From Sphingomonadales bacterium UBA7471 (lineage in GTDB: Bacteria > Pseudomonadota > Alphaproteobacteria > Sphingomonadales > Sphingomonadaceae): a DNA stretch of 64,000 nt. The position numbers and the translations under genes were made by a program. Location: contig DLOZ01000018.1 of the NCBI GenBank assembly GCA_002479765.1, positions 103,704 to 167,703 on the forward strand, read 5' to 3'. Below are positions 31,802 through 40,634 of this stretch, one piece after another (position 1 is the stretch's first letter; each line of letters starts with the position of its first letter). The notes under the pieces were generated by a model. The model had not been told where the DNA came from and did no database searches. It was given only the letters and a program-made list of their open reading frames with translations.

Positions 31802-32858
31802 GGCTGGGTCCTTTGGCTCGCTGCTCAAGGCGGTCGGCAAATCGGCTGAAGCCAAAGCAGAGCGTAAAATAAATGGCGGTAATGAAAAGATATACTTCGA
31901 CCGAGGGCGAACTCCATTCGGGATCGGCCAGCGCTGCCTTCCCTGAACTGATGAGGTCGAACAATCCTATAACAAGGACGAGGCTCGTATTCTTGATCAT
32001 GACGATGATCGTGTTGGTCAGCGCCGGAATGACGACCGCTATGGCCTGCGGCAGGATCACCTTGAGTTGGCATTGCCAATAGGAGAGCCCTAGTGCCTGC
32101 GCCGCTTCGGCTTGGCCCTTTGGCAACGCCTGCAAGCCGCCGCGCACCACCTCGGCCAGATAGGCCGAGGCAAACATAGTCAGAGCGATCACCGCCCGGG
32201 AGAATTTGTCGGGAAGCAGGTCTTCGGGCACGAGCAGCGGCAACATGATCGAGGCGATGAACAATATGCTCAAGAGTGGCAGCGCCCGCGTCAGTTCGAT
32301 GAAAAGCGTGCTCAGTAGCCTGATAACCGGAAGATCGGAGCGCCGTGCAAGCGCGAGAAGGATGCCGGTTGGAAAGCCGATGCCAATTGCAACCACCGTG
32401 AGAAGGAGCGTTACAGGAAGGCCGCCCCAATTGTCGGTCGAGACGGAGGCAAGACCGGCAAAGCCCCCCCTCATCAGGCCCCAAGACAGCATCAGCGCTA
32501 CTATCCAGAAGCCTGCAAGCCGCGCGCGCCAGGCCGATGGCCGAATGGAGTAAACAAGCAGGCCGATCAGCAATGTGCAGACGAGCAGCGGTCGCCAACG
32601 CTCATCAAACGGGTAGATGCCGAACAGGATCTGGCTGTGTTTGGCGACAATGAAGCTCCAGCACGCGCCCGCCGCCGTTCTGCACGTCTCCGGGACTGCT
32701 GGAAAAACGGCGGCGTCGAAGACGGCCCATGTGAGAAAGGGCGGCAAAGCCAAGAACAGGATTACGGCAAATATAACCGTCAAAACGGCATTGAACGGAG
32801 AACCCACAAGGCTGCGAACGGCGTTCCAGCCCGGAGCGTCAGATGACAGCTTTTGCAT
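31794..32858 (-). CDS. Amino acid ABC transporter permease (AapM-like)
   Basis: A 354-residue inner-membrane protein. After several N-terminal spans it has the HAAP permease core [22 protein letters not shown] and the EAA-type loop [37 protein letters not shown] that contacts the ATPase. It pairs with the neighbouring permease, whose stop overlaps its start, as one heterodimeric channel. Confidence 0.93.
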   Translation of the reverse strand: MQKLSSDAPGWNAVRSLVGSPFNAVLTVIFAVILFLALPPFLTWAVFDAAVFPAVPETCRTAAGACWSFIVAKHSQILFGIYPFDERWRPLLVCTLLIGLLVYSIRPSAWRARLAGFWIVALMLSWGLMRGGFAGLASVSTDNWGGLPVTLLLTVVAIGIGFPTGILLALARRSDLPVIRLLSTLFIELTRALPLLSILFIASIMLPLLVPEDLLPDKFSRAVIALTMFASAYLAEVVRGGLQALPKGQAEAAQALGLSYWQCQLKVILPQAIAVVIPALTNTIIVMIKNTSLVLVIGLFDLISSGKAALADPEWSSPSVEVYLFITAIYFTLCFGFSRFADRLEQRAKGPSHE

Positions 32859-33994
32859 CAGCCGACTCCCTGCTGCACGCGGCGGTTGACCTGGTTCATC
32901 AGCGCCGACAGGCTCAAATTGATTGCCAGATAAACCGCGATGATGATGACGGTGCCTTCGATCGCGTGGCTGGTCTTATTGATCACGGTGCCGGTCACGA
33001 CCATGAAATCGGCATAGCCAATGGCGATGACCAGGGTCGAGTTTTTGACGATGTTGATATATTGGCTGGTCATCGGCGGGATGATGACACGCAGCATTTG
33101 CGGAATGACGACCAGACGAAGGGTGCGGCCGCGCGACAAGCCTAAAGCATAAGCTGCCTCCCACTGGCCACGCGTCACCGATTGCAATCCGGTCCTGACG
33201 ATTTCCGCGACAAATCCCGAGGTGTAAAATGTGAGCCCTGTAATCAGCGTGAAGAACTCGGGCGAGAGGATGAAGCCGCCGACGATATCGGGACCGTTGG
33301 CTTTCGGTAATTCGACTGACGCCGACGGGGCAAGCAGGAGCACAATTATCAGAAGCCAGAGCAACGCTGATGCGGCTATTGCCCATTTGACCCAAGGGGG
33401 GCAAAGGCCAGTCTCTCTTTGGCGCGATGCGGTTGCCTTTGCGACGCTCCCAATGCCGATCAGTGTCAGCAATACACCGCCTGTGACGCTCCAACCCATA
33501 CCTTGCAGATCGAGCGCCGGGATCGCGAGGCCGCGAAGCGACAAATACACGCCCTGGATCGGCTCGACGACATCGGCGACAGGCAGCACCTGCCCCAAAA
33601 AGCTGTAGAGAAAAAGAAGGAGCAATATCGGCGGCGAGTTTCGCGCGATTTCAACCCAGCTGCGGGCAAAGGATTTCGCCAGGGCATTTTCACTCAGCCG
33701 CAATATGCCAAGCCCGGTGCCGATAAACGTCGCAAAAAAAGCGACAAAAAGCGATATGACGAGCGTGTTGACAATGCCGGCGGCGATCGCCCATAAATTG
33801 CTGTCTTCGGGCGAATAGGGCAGCCAGCTTTCGGACAGCGTGAAGCCCGCCCGGTCGCCGAGAAATTCCGTTCCCAATTCGATACCGCGGTCCGCAAGGT
33901 TGGCCGATGCCGTCGCAACCACTAGCGCGACTGCTCCAAACACCAGAAGAAGCGCAGCAGCCTGGTAGGCGAGATTGCGTTGTGTCCGGTTCAT
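32858..33994 (-). CDS. Amino acid ABC transporter permease (AapQ-like)
   Basis: 378 residues with about eight spans. Features: VNTLVISLFVAFFATFIGTGLGILRLS, ARNSPPILLLLFLYSF, and the EAA-type loop EIVRTGLQSVTRGQWEAAYALGLSRGRTLRLVVIPQM. The size (an enlarged central region between the halves) matches AapQ. Substrate class is polar L-amino acids by family; the exact one is not known. Confidence 0.93.
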   Translation of the reverse strand: MNRTQRNLAYQAAALLLVFGAVALVVATASANLADRGIELGTEFLGDRAGFTLSESWLPYSPEDSNLWAIAAGIVNTLVISLFVAFFATFIGTGLGILRLSENALAKSFARSWVEIARNSPPILLLLFLYSFLGQVLPVADVVEPIQGVYLSLRGLAIPALDLQGMGWSVTGGVLLTLIGIGSVAKATASRQRETGLCPPWVKWAIAASALLWLLIIVLLLAPSASVELPKANGPDIVGGFILSPEFFTLITGLTFYTSGFVAEIVRTGLQSVTRGQWEAAYALGLSRGRTLRLVVIPQMLRVIIPPMTSQYINIVKNSTLVIAIGYADFMVVTGTVINKTSHAIEGTVIIIAVYLAINLSLSALMNQVNRRVQQGVG

Positions 33995-34033
33995 ACCAAA
34001 AGGACCTTTTTCAAGCGATGGCCGTCCACACCA

Positions 34034-35065
34034 TCAATCCCATGGCAGCGGAAACATCAGGCCGCCCTCGGAATAGAGCTTGTTGAGCCGACGATCCGCC
34101 TTGATCGGCGTGTTCTCGCCCAAATTCCGGTCCCAGATTTCCTTGTAATTCCCGACCTGCTTGATCACGTTGTATGCCCATTTGCTATCGAGCCCCATCG
34201 ACCGGCCGAAAGCAGGATCGCCGCCCAGGATGCGTTTGGTGACCGCATCGCCATTCTTGGCCATGTCGTCGACATTGGCCTGCGTGATGCCGTTCTTTTC
34301 GGCCCAGATGAGGACGTTGAAGGTCCAGCGCGCGACATCGAACAGCCGGTCATCGCCACGCGGGATGGCGATCCCGTTGGGCTCGATCGCGTCGCCTGCA
34401 TACATCGTGCTGTGTTCGGCGGGGTTCTTGGCGACAGTGGCAATCTGGCTTTGCGCTGCCAATCCATCGGTAACATAGGCGTCGCACCGGCCCGCGAAAT
34501 AGGTATCGCGCGCCGTTATCGTCGAATCGAAATAGACGCGCTTCATCTTGAATTTGTGCTTTTCCTCAAGCTCGTCGAGCGCATTCTCGACGAGACTGCC
34601 ACCGCCCTGCATGCAGATGGTCCGTCCGCCGAGCTTTGCCGGCTCGGTGATGCCATCGGCCTTGCGGGTAATGACGACATCGCCATCGTAAAGCGTATTG
34701 ACGACAAAGCGGATGGCCATGTCGCGGGTGAAGGTCAGCGTTGTGGTCCGGGACAGGATATCGATTTCGCCTGTCTGGACCGCGGGAAGGCGCTGGGCGG
34801 CATTGAGCGGAACGAAGCGCACCTTGGTGGCATCGCCGAGAATCGCGGCAGCGATTGCCCGGCACACATCGCTGTCGAAGCCCCGCCAAATTCCCTTCTC
34901 ATCAGGACGCGAAAGGCCGGGTATGCCCTGACTACCGCTACAATTAAGATTTCCGCGCGCCTTGATCTTCTCAACCAAGCTTTCCTTCTTGGCACCATTC
35001 GAACAACCCGCCAGAGCCGTACCGAGCAGCAGCCCGATAGAGATACATTTCATCGCTCTTGTCAT
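34034..35065 (-). CDS. Amino acid ABC transporter substrate-binding lipoprotein (AapJ-like)
   Basis: 343 residues of the periplasmic binding protein type 3 family: GNLNCSGSQGIPGLSRPDEKG, WRGFDSDVCRAIAAAILGD, and TLTFTRDMAIRFVVNTLYDGD with the arginine and aspartate that usually hold the amino acid. The signal peptide ends in GTALAGCSNG, a lipobox, so this copy is membrane-anchored, unlike free periplasmic AapJ. Its start overlaps the stop of the lyase gene in an atga arrangement, showing one transcript. Confidence 0.92.
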   Translation of the reverse strand: MTRAMKCISIGLLLGTALAGCSNGAKKESLVEKIKARGNLNCSGSQGIPGLSRPDEKGIWRGFDSDVCRAIAAAILGDATKVRFVPLNAAQRLPAVQTGEIDILSRTTTLTFTRDMAIRFVVNTLYDGDVVITRKADGITEPAKLGGRTICMQGGGSLVENALDELEEKHKFKMKRVYFDSTITARDTYFAGRCDAYVTDGLAAQSQIATVAKNPAEHSTMYAGDAIEPNGIAIPRGDDRLFDVARWTFNVLIWAEKNGITQANVDDMAKNGDAVTKRILGGDPAFGRSMGLDSKWAYNVIKQVGNYKEIWDRNLGENTPIKADRRLNKLYSEGGLMFPLPWD

Positions 35066-36273
35066 GGCTGCGCTCTCCCCAAATCTTTATCATTAGCTAT
35101 GCCGTCAGGCGTCGCAGCCGCCAGGATGCTCAGGCATTTCTCCAAACTGGCCCGCAGGTCTTCCGGGTGCTCCATCCCGATGCTGAGCCTGACGACGGGG
35201 CCGTGGTGCGGCGCTGGCGTCGCGGTGCGCAGCGGCGGCTGGTCGAGAACGGCAACGACACTCTTGGTGCCTCCCCAGCTCGCGCCGATGGCGAATTGAT
35301 CCATCGCCTCAATGGCCTTCGCCAGCAGCGGCCTTGTCCAGGGTTCAAGGAAAAGCGTAATCAGGCCGGTCGATCCGGTGAAGTCGCGCTTCCAGAACTG
35401 ATGACCCGGATTTTCGGGCAATGCGGGATGGCGGATTTCGCGGACAGCATTGCTTGCTTGAAGCATTGGCAGCAGTTGCAGCGCGCTTTGTTCACACCGG
35501 TCGAGGCGAACGGCCATGGTTTCCATCCCGCGCAGGACCAGGCTGGCTTCATCAGCGGAAACGCCTTGGCCCAAAAACCGCGAATGATCTTTGAGCTGGC
35601 GGAAAATATCCTCGTTGTTGACGGCAACCGAGCCCATCACAACGTCGGAATGGCCCGAGACATATTTTGATGCGGCGCAGATCGAGAGATCGACGCCGAG
35701 GCTCAGCGGTTTGCATCGAAGCGGCGTTGCGTAGGTATTGTCGGCAGCAGTGAGAATTCCCCGCGCCTGGCAGGCCGCCGTGATCGCCGGAACATCCTGG
35801 ACCTCAAGCGTCATCGACCCGGGCGATTCAACCCAGACAAGCTGTACACTCGAATCGAGCAGATCGGCAATGCGGCTCCCCAACGATGGATCATAGAAGA
35901 CCGGCTTGATGCCGAGCCGTCCCAGAAACCGGTCGGCAAAGGGTCGTACAGTATCATAGGCGTTATCCGGAAACAGCACGCGCTGGCCGGGAGCACAGAA
36001 GGTGAGCGTAGTGAGCGCGATGGCGGCAAAGCCGGACGGCACCACCAAGGCTCGCGAGGCCCCTTCCAATGCAGCGATCGCCTGTTCCAATGTGCGCGTC
36101 GTTGGCGTCCCGTAAAGGCCATATGAATAGCCGTCATACATAGCGGACCGGCGGTTCTGATAAGCATCCACGCTGTCGAAAACGATCGTCGACGCGCGAT
36201 GCACCGGCACCGACAGGCTCGCAAACGCCCCATTGGCTGCTGGCACTTTCAGACATTTGGTCTCGTCGTGCAT
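35062..36273 (-). CDS. PLP-dependent cystathionine beta-lyase-like enzyme
   Basis: 403 residues of the Cys/Met metabolism PLP family, which cleaves C-S bonds of cystathionine or other S-conjugates to give pyruvate, ammonia and a thiol. Markers are YGLYGTPTTRTLEQAIAALEG, VPSGFAAIAL, VWVESPGSMTLEVQD, AADNTYATP, and the Schiff-base lysine in AASKYVSGHSDVVMG. The start (MHDETKC) is set by aaggag six bases upstream. First gene of the six-gene operon with the Aap transporter and aspartase, divergent from a LysR gene. The substrate is not certain; relatives include MetC. Confidence 0.9.
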   Translation of the reverse strand: MHDETKCLKVPAANGAFASLSVPVHRASTIVFDSVDAYQNRRSAMYDGYSYGLYGTPTTRTLEQAIAALEGASRALVVPSGFAAIALTTLTFCAPGQRVLFPDNAYDTVRPFADRFLGRLGIKPVFYDPSLGSRIADLLDSSVQLVWVESPGSMTLEVQDVPAITAACQARGILTAADNTYATPLRCKPLSLGVDLSICAASKYVSGHSDVVMGSVAVNNEDIFRQLKDHSRFLGQGVSADEASLVLRGMETMAVRLDRCEQSALQLLPMLQASNAVREIRHPALPENPGHQFWKRDFTGSTGLITLFLEPWTRPLLAKAIEAMDQFAIGASWGGTKSVVAVLDQPPLRTATPAPHHGPVVRLSIGMEHPEDLRASLEKCLSILAAATPDGIANDKDLGRAQP

Positions 36274-36365
36274 TCCATTCTCCTTGGAGACAACGCTAGG
36301 CGGAGAAGAGACCTTATTCAAATTGAACTATGGCGCTTCATTATGCGTCTATGTTATAATGGCTC

Positions 36366-37289
36366 ATGAATCTGAGCCTCATTGAAGCCTTCAATGCCGT
36401 CATGCGAACCGGCTCAACCACCAAGGGCGCCGAGCTGATGGGCGTTTCGCAGCCAGCAATCAGCAGGTCATTGAAACGGTTGGAAGACGTGACGCGGTTG
36501 AAGCTGTTCGAGCGTGCCGGCCCCAGATTGATCCCGACGCCGGAAGCCCATCTGCTTTATCAGGAGATACTCGACACTTATGTCGGTATGGATCGCCTTA
36601 AACAGGCGGTGGCGCGCATCCGCGCGGTCGGAACGGGATCGTTGCGGATAGCGACTTCAGCTGCTTTGGGGCTCTCGCTCGCCCCGCGCGTTATCAAGCT
36701 TTTCATCGACCGGCATCCTGGAGTGACAGTAACCTTCGAGATCGCGAATTCGAGCATCGTCCGCAATCTTATCGCAAGCGGAACGCACGATATCGGCTTG
36801 TGCGCCGATGAAATCGATACGACCAATGTGATGACTGAGCCGTTCATTGCAACGCGCGGGATCTGCGTGATGCCAGAAGCCCACCCGCTGGCGGCGCTCG
36901 AAACCATCACCCCGATCGACCTCGATGGCGTGCCGCTGGTTTCGCTCGCGCCCGACGACACGGCGCGCAAGCAACTCGACACGGCATTGCGCGGTGCGGG
37001 CTCGCAACCCAAGATCGTTGTTGAAACCCAGTTTGCAGCGAGCGTCTGCCAGCTCGTTGCCGAGGGCGCCGGCGTCGGCCTGACCAACGCGATGGCTTTT
37101 GTCGCCAGCGAATTTGAAAATCGGGGTCTGATCGCACGCGCTTTTGAGCCGTCGATTACGTTTCGCGCGTTGCTGATTCAACCGCCGCAGCGTGCAAGGT
37201 CGCGACAGTTGGACGACCTGCTCCATATTCTGTTGAAGGAACGCGACGCATTGGCCCTTGCCTGCGAAAGCCGCTTCGGCAAGGTCTGA
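36366..37289 (+). CDS. LysR-family transcriptional regulator
   Basis: 307 residues. The N-terminal winged helix is LIEAFNAVMRTGSTTKGAELMGVSQPAISRSLKRLEDVTRLKLFERAG, followed by the periplasmic-binding-like effector domain. The gene is divergent from the lyase-aap-aspA operon with 92 bases between starts, which is the classic LysR arrangement; the region contains imperfect symmetric sequences such as gcgcttcattatgcg. It probably activates the operon on sensing an amino acid ligand. Confidence 0.92.
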   Translation: MNLSLIEAFNAVMRTGSTTKGAELMGVSQPAISRSLKRLEDVTRLKLFERAGPRLIPTPEAHLLYQEILDTYVGMDRLKQAVARIRAVGTGSLRIATSAALGLSLAPRVIKLFIDRHPGVTVTFEIANSSIVRNLIASGTHDIGLCADEIDTTNVMTEPFIATRGICVMPEAHPLAALETITPIDLDGVPLVSLAPDDTARKQLDTALRGAGSQPKIVVETQFAASVCQLVAEGAGVGLTNAMAFVASEFENRGLIARAFEPSITFRALLIQPPQRARSRQLDDLLHILLKERDALALACESRFGKV

Positions 37290-37320
37290 TGGCTGGGTAT
37301 ATCCGAGCGTTTTTGACGCG

Positions 37321-37803
37321 TTAAGCGTAGTCGGCAAGCTGAAATTGTGCGCTCACTTCCACAGCTGCGCCGAACGGCAGACTGACTACGCCAATAGCTG
37401 CACGAGCGTGACGCCCCTTTTCACCAAGAACGCTTACCAAAAGATCCGAGGCACCATTGATCACGGTCGAATGTTCCTCGAATGAAGAGGTGGAACGGAC
37501 AAATCCTGAAATCTGGATGCAACCTGCCAACCGGCCAAAATCCCCGCCGACTGCTTCCTTGAGAACCGCAAGCACAGCAATGGCGCACAGCCGTGCCGCT
37601 TCCACCCCCTGGTCGATGGGCAATCCGTCGCCAAGACATCCAGTCAACAGCCCATCGGCTCCACGCGGCAACTGCCCCGAAATTGTGACCACCCCCTTAT
37701 GCGAGGTAAAGGGGACATAATTTGCCACCGGCGGCGGCACATGCGGCAAGGCAATACCCAGTTTGGCAAGTTGGCGATCAACCATATTCATGTCTGCATC
37801 CAT
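37321..37803 (-). CDS. RidA family protein (Rid deaminase-like)
   Basis: 160 residues. YjgF/RidA fold with VTISGQLPRGADG, EAARLCAIAVLAVLKEAVGG, and the family arginine in GRHARAAIGVVSLPFGAAVEV. Members hydrolyse reactive enamines such as 2-aminoacrylate that beta-lyases release. The nearby cystathionine beta-lyase-like enzyme is a plausible source of such an enamine. It lies 30 bases after the TonB receptor gene on the same strand and ends close to the convergent lysR gene. Confidence 0.88.
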   Translation of the reverse strand: MDADMNMVDRQLAKLGIALPHVPPPVANYVPFTSHKGVVTISGQLPRGADGLLTGCLGDGLPIDQGVEAARLCAIAVLAVLKEAVGGDFGRLAGCIQISGFVRSTSSFEEHSTVINGASDLLVSVLGEKGRHARAAIGVVSLPFGAAVEVSAQFQLADYA

Positions 37804-37833
37804 GTCGGTTGATCGCCCCGTGCATCTGGAGCT

Positions 37834-40362
37834 TCAGAACTTTGCCGTGCCGCGAACATACCAGAACCCGCCGCTGAACCCGAAAGGCGAGAATTGCGGA
37901 TAGACGATACCGTTATTGTTTTGGCCGATCCGGCGATCCTTGTCTGGATAGACATCGAACACATTGTCGGCACCGACCGCCAGACGGAAAGTATCGTTGA
38001 TATCATAACCCAGTTCGAGGTCGACGAGGATCTTGGAACTGAAAGTTTGATCAAAGGAGTTGGCGGTCGGCACCGCGTTGGCGACCGCATCGGTCCATTT
38101 GCCGTAATAGCTCCCTCTCACGAGCGCTGAAAAAGGTCCCTTTTCGAGATTGGCCGACACATTACCGCGCCATTTCGGATTGAACGCGCCGATTTCGATG
38201 CGGCGCTCGCGGTCAACGGCGCGCGCATCACGGATATTGGTAACAGCGCTGGAGGTGTAATTGAGTGACGCGGTCAGCCCCAGATTGAACCCGCTGTCGA
38301 AACGCCACGTTTTGGCAAAAACCGCGTCGAAGCCCTCGGTTTTGGAGTCGAAGAAATTACCAAAGAACCGAACGGATTGAACGTCGCCAGGATTGATCCC
38401 TCGGGCAAGCATTGCCGCGCGATCAGCGGCAGATATGGGAATGCGCGATGTAAGCGCGATACGCTGATCGACCTTGATGTTGAAATAGTCGAGCGTGAAT
38501 ATCCATCCGCCAGGCAGGTCAAAGACGATGCCCGCCGCTATATTCTTGGACTTCTCGCGGTCGAGCGGTTGCGCGCCATAAAACAGGGCAACAGGATCGG
38601 TCGGCGGCCGTGTGGCCGTGAGCAATAGTCCGCCGGTCACGAGATCGATATTGGTCGCGACGTCCGAGATGTTTGACTGCCCTGGCGTCGGCGCACGGAA
38701 ACCGGTGCTGTAAGATGCGCGCAGGGCCAGCCAGTCGGTCAATTCATAGCGCCCCGACACCTTCCAGTTAAACGTACTGCCGAAGTCCGAAAAATCTTCG
38801 TAACGGCCGGCAACGCCCAGCGTCAGACCGTTGGCGATCTCGCCTTCGACATCCAGATAAGCCGCCCAGTTCGACCGGGAGAATGTGCCTGCGGTCGATG
38901 GATCGTAGCCCGGAAAACCCGATGAGCCGACTGCGAGACCGGTCGGAAGACCGGTGTTCGGATCGATAACACGAGCGAACGGACCGGCGACATAGGAAGC
39001 GACATCACCGGCAGTGATCTCGAATGTCTCGCGCCGGAATTCACCGCCAAAAGCGATATTCAGCGGCTCGAAAAACCCGACCTCCCACGGATAGACAAAG
39101 TCCGCATGAAACTGCGTTTCACGCTGTTCGACTTTGCCCGGATTGAAACTCGTCGGCGAATTCGGGCCGAGTGACGGATTGACGGTATTGGAGAGCCGGT
39201 ATTTGATGCTATTCTGCGCAAGGACCGCGCTGAAGTCGTAACTCAAGCCCCCAGTCTCGCCCTTCAGCCCGCCCGCGAGGCTGAGATCTTTGATTTCGGT
39301 TCCAAAGATCGGGGTGAAGCCACCGGGAAACTGCGTCGCAAAAGTAAAGCGCGGCCCGCCCAGCGTCGTATTGAGCGGTACACTCCTAAAAATGTCGGTT
39401 CGAGTGACAGGGTTTCGATAGAAGAATTCCGTGTCGCCCGTGCTCCAACTGTAATTGCCGAAGAGATAGGCTGTCGCGCTATCGGAGGCTTGCACTTCGG
39501 AGTTGATAAACAGCCGCGCGGACTCGGTGTTCACATTGCCCCAACGCTGCGCGGGCACGGGAACAGCTGTGTTCCCCGCATTGATGAGCGCTTGGGCGTC
39601 TGGGCGCTGGGCGCCGCGTGACGTCGGTTTGGCGCGAACATATTCGCCGCTTATATTGAAGAAGCCGTCGGCTGTCAGGGGAAGACCAGCATTGGCCTGA
39701 AGGGTCAAGTCTTGCCCGTCGCCTTCATAATATTGGCCATATCTGGCGCTAACCGTCAGTCCGTCGCGGTCATCCTTGAGCCGGAAGTTGATAACGCCCG
39801 CAATGGCGTCCGAGCCATATTGCGCCGCCGCACCGTCTCGCAGTACTTCGATGCTCTTGATGGCATTCGACGGGATTGTTGACAGGTCAGCGCCTTGCGC
39901 TCCAGCCGCGAGCGGCTGATTGGTGATCTGAACGAGAGCGGACCGGTGGCGGCGCTTGTTGTTGACCAGCACCAAGGTTTGATCAGGCGGAAGGCCGCGC
40001 AGGCTGAACGGTCGGACAAAGGCAGATCCGTCCTGCGCGACGAACTTCTGGACATTCAGCGAAGGCACGGCGGTTTTCAGCGCATCGTTGAGATTGGACG
40101 ATCCCTGCCGCTCAAGCGTGTCGCTCGAAACGATATCAACGGGTCGCGCCGATTCGATTGCTGTCACGCCGTCGCGACGGGTTCCGGTTACAATGATTTC
40201 TTGGCCCGCAGCGTCTTCGGCTTGCGGCTCTGTATCCTGCGCCGTTGCGGGGGCGCAAGCGATGAACACACCTGAGACCAATGAGAGTACTGAAGCTGAA
40301 TGTTTTAAAGCCCGACCAGTGGTCCCAATATCTTTGGCCATTTTCCGTCCCCTTTCCCTCAT
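37834..40362 (-). CDS. TonB-dependent outer membrane receptor
   Basis: 842 residues with a signal peptide (core SVLSLVSGVFIACAPATAQ), TonB-box region EIIVTGTRRDG, plug with FVRPFSLRGLPPDQTLVLVN and IEVLRDGAAAQYGSDAIAGVIN, and a barrel ending in WYVRGTAKF. It is of the nutrient-uptake class. RidA follows after 30 bases. The receptor lies next to the amino-acid operon and could bring its substrate across the outer membrane. A 272-base region separates it from a divergent second receptor. Confidence 0.93.
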   Translation of the reverse strand: MRERGRKMAKDIGTTGRALKHSASVLSLVSGVFIACAPATAQDTEPQAEDAAGQEIIVTGTRRDGVTAIESARPVDIVSSDTLERQGSSNLNDALKTAVPSLNVQKFVAQDGSAFVRPFSLRGLPPDQTLVLVNNKRRHRSALVQITNQPLAAGAQGADLSTIPSNAIKSIEVLRDGAAAQYGSDAIAGVINFRLKDDRDGLTVSARYGQYYEGDGQDLTLQANAGLPLTADGFFNISGEYVRAKPTSRGAQRPDAQALINAGNTAVPVPAQRWGNVNTESARLFINSEVQASDSATAYLFGNYSWSTGDTEFFYRNPVTRTDIFRSVPLNTTLGGPRFTFATQFPGGFTPIFGTEIKDLSLAGGLKGETGGLSYDFSAVLAQNSIKYRLSNTVNPSLGPNSPTSFNPGKVEQRETQFHADFVYPWEVGFFEPLNIAFGGEFRRETFEITAGDVASYVAGPFARVIDPNTGLPTGLAVGSSGFPGYDPSTAGTFSRSNWAAYLDVEGEIANGLTLGVAGRYEDFSDFGSTFNWKVSGRYELTDWLALRASYSTGFRAPTPGQSNISDVATNIDLVTGGLLLTATRPPTDPVALFYGAQPLDREKSKNIAAGIVFDLPGGWIFTLDYFNIKVDQRIALTSRIPISAADRAAMLARGINPGDVQSVRFFGNFFDSKTEGFDAVFAKTWRFDSGFNLGLTASLNYTSSAVTNIRDARAVDRERRIEIGAFNPKWRGNVSANLEKGPFSALVRGSYYGKWTDAVANAVPTANSFDQTFSSKILVDLELGYDINDTFRLAVGADNVFDVYPDKDRRIGQNNNGIVYPQFSPFGFSGGFWYVRGTAKF

Positions 40363-40550
40363 CGGCCAGCCCTGCCCGCAAAACCATATCGGAAGATCGC
40401 TGCCGGTTGATTGTCACAATCGTATTGGGCAACTGTTAGCCTAACTTCAAATACGGTTATTGCGGCATATTATGCAGAATTGATATAATTGCGAAGAAAT
40501 CTTAGGTCTGTTGGCAATGCTTCCATGTTGGTGAGCTCTGCGGTCAAGCG

Positions 40551-40597
40551 CAATCATTAACGCTAATGAGAACTGCTTGCATTAGCGTTAATGATTG
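40551..40597. promoter_or_regulatory. Perfect 18-bp inverted repeat upstream of a TonB receptor gene
   Basis: caatcattaacgctaatg at 40551-40568 is exactly repeated in reverse complement at 40580-40597, with an 11-base spacer. It is AT-rich relative to its surroundings, is not part of any gene, and ends 37 bases before the gtg start at 40635. It could be an operator for a dimeric or tetrameric regulator, or a 5' UTR hairpin. It does not closely match a Fur box. The regulator is unknown. Confidence 0.75.
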
Positions 40598-40634
40598 GTA
40601 TTGGTTAGTCGAAGGTCAAGCCAAAGGAGTAATC

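Noticed and set aside
33980..35299. 439-codon plus-strand open frame opposite the binding-protein gene
   Set aside because: It is a shadow of the ABC binding protein and lyase genes on the minus strand; it has no recognisable motif and no ribosome site.
40551..40597. Fur box as explanation of the inverted repeat before the FecA-like receptor
   Set aside because: The sequence shares a few ATGATT-like letters but not the gataatgat half-sites, and its arms are much longer and separated by 11 bases.
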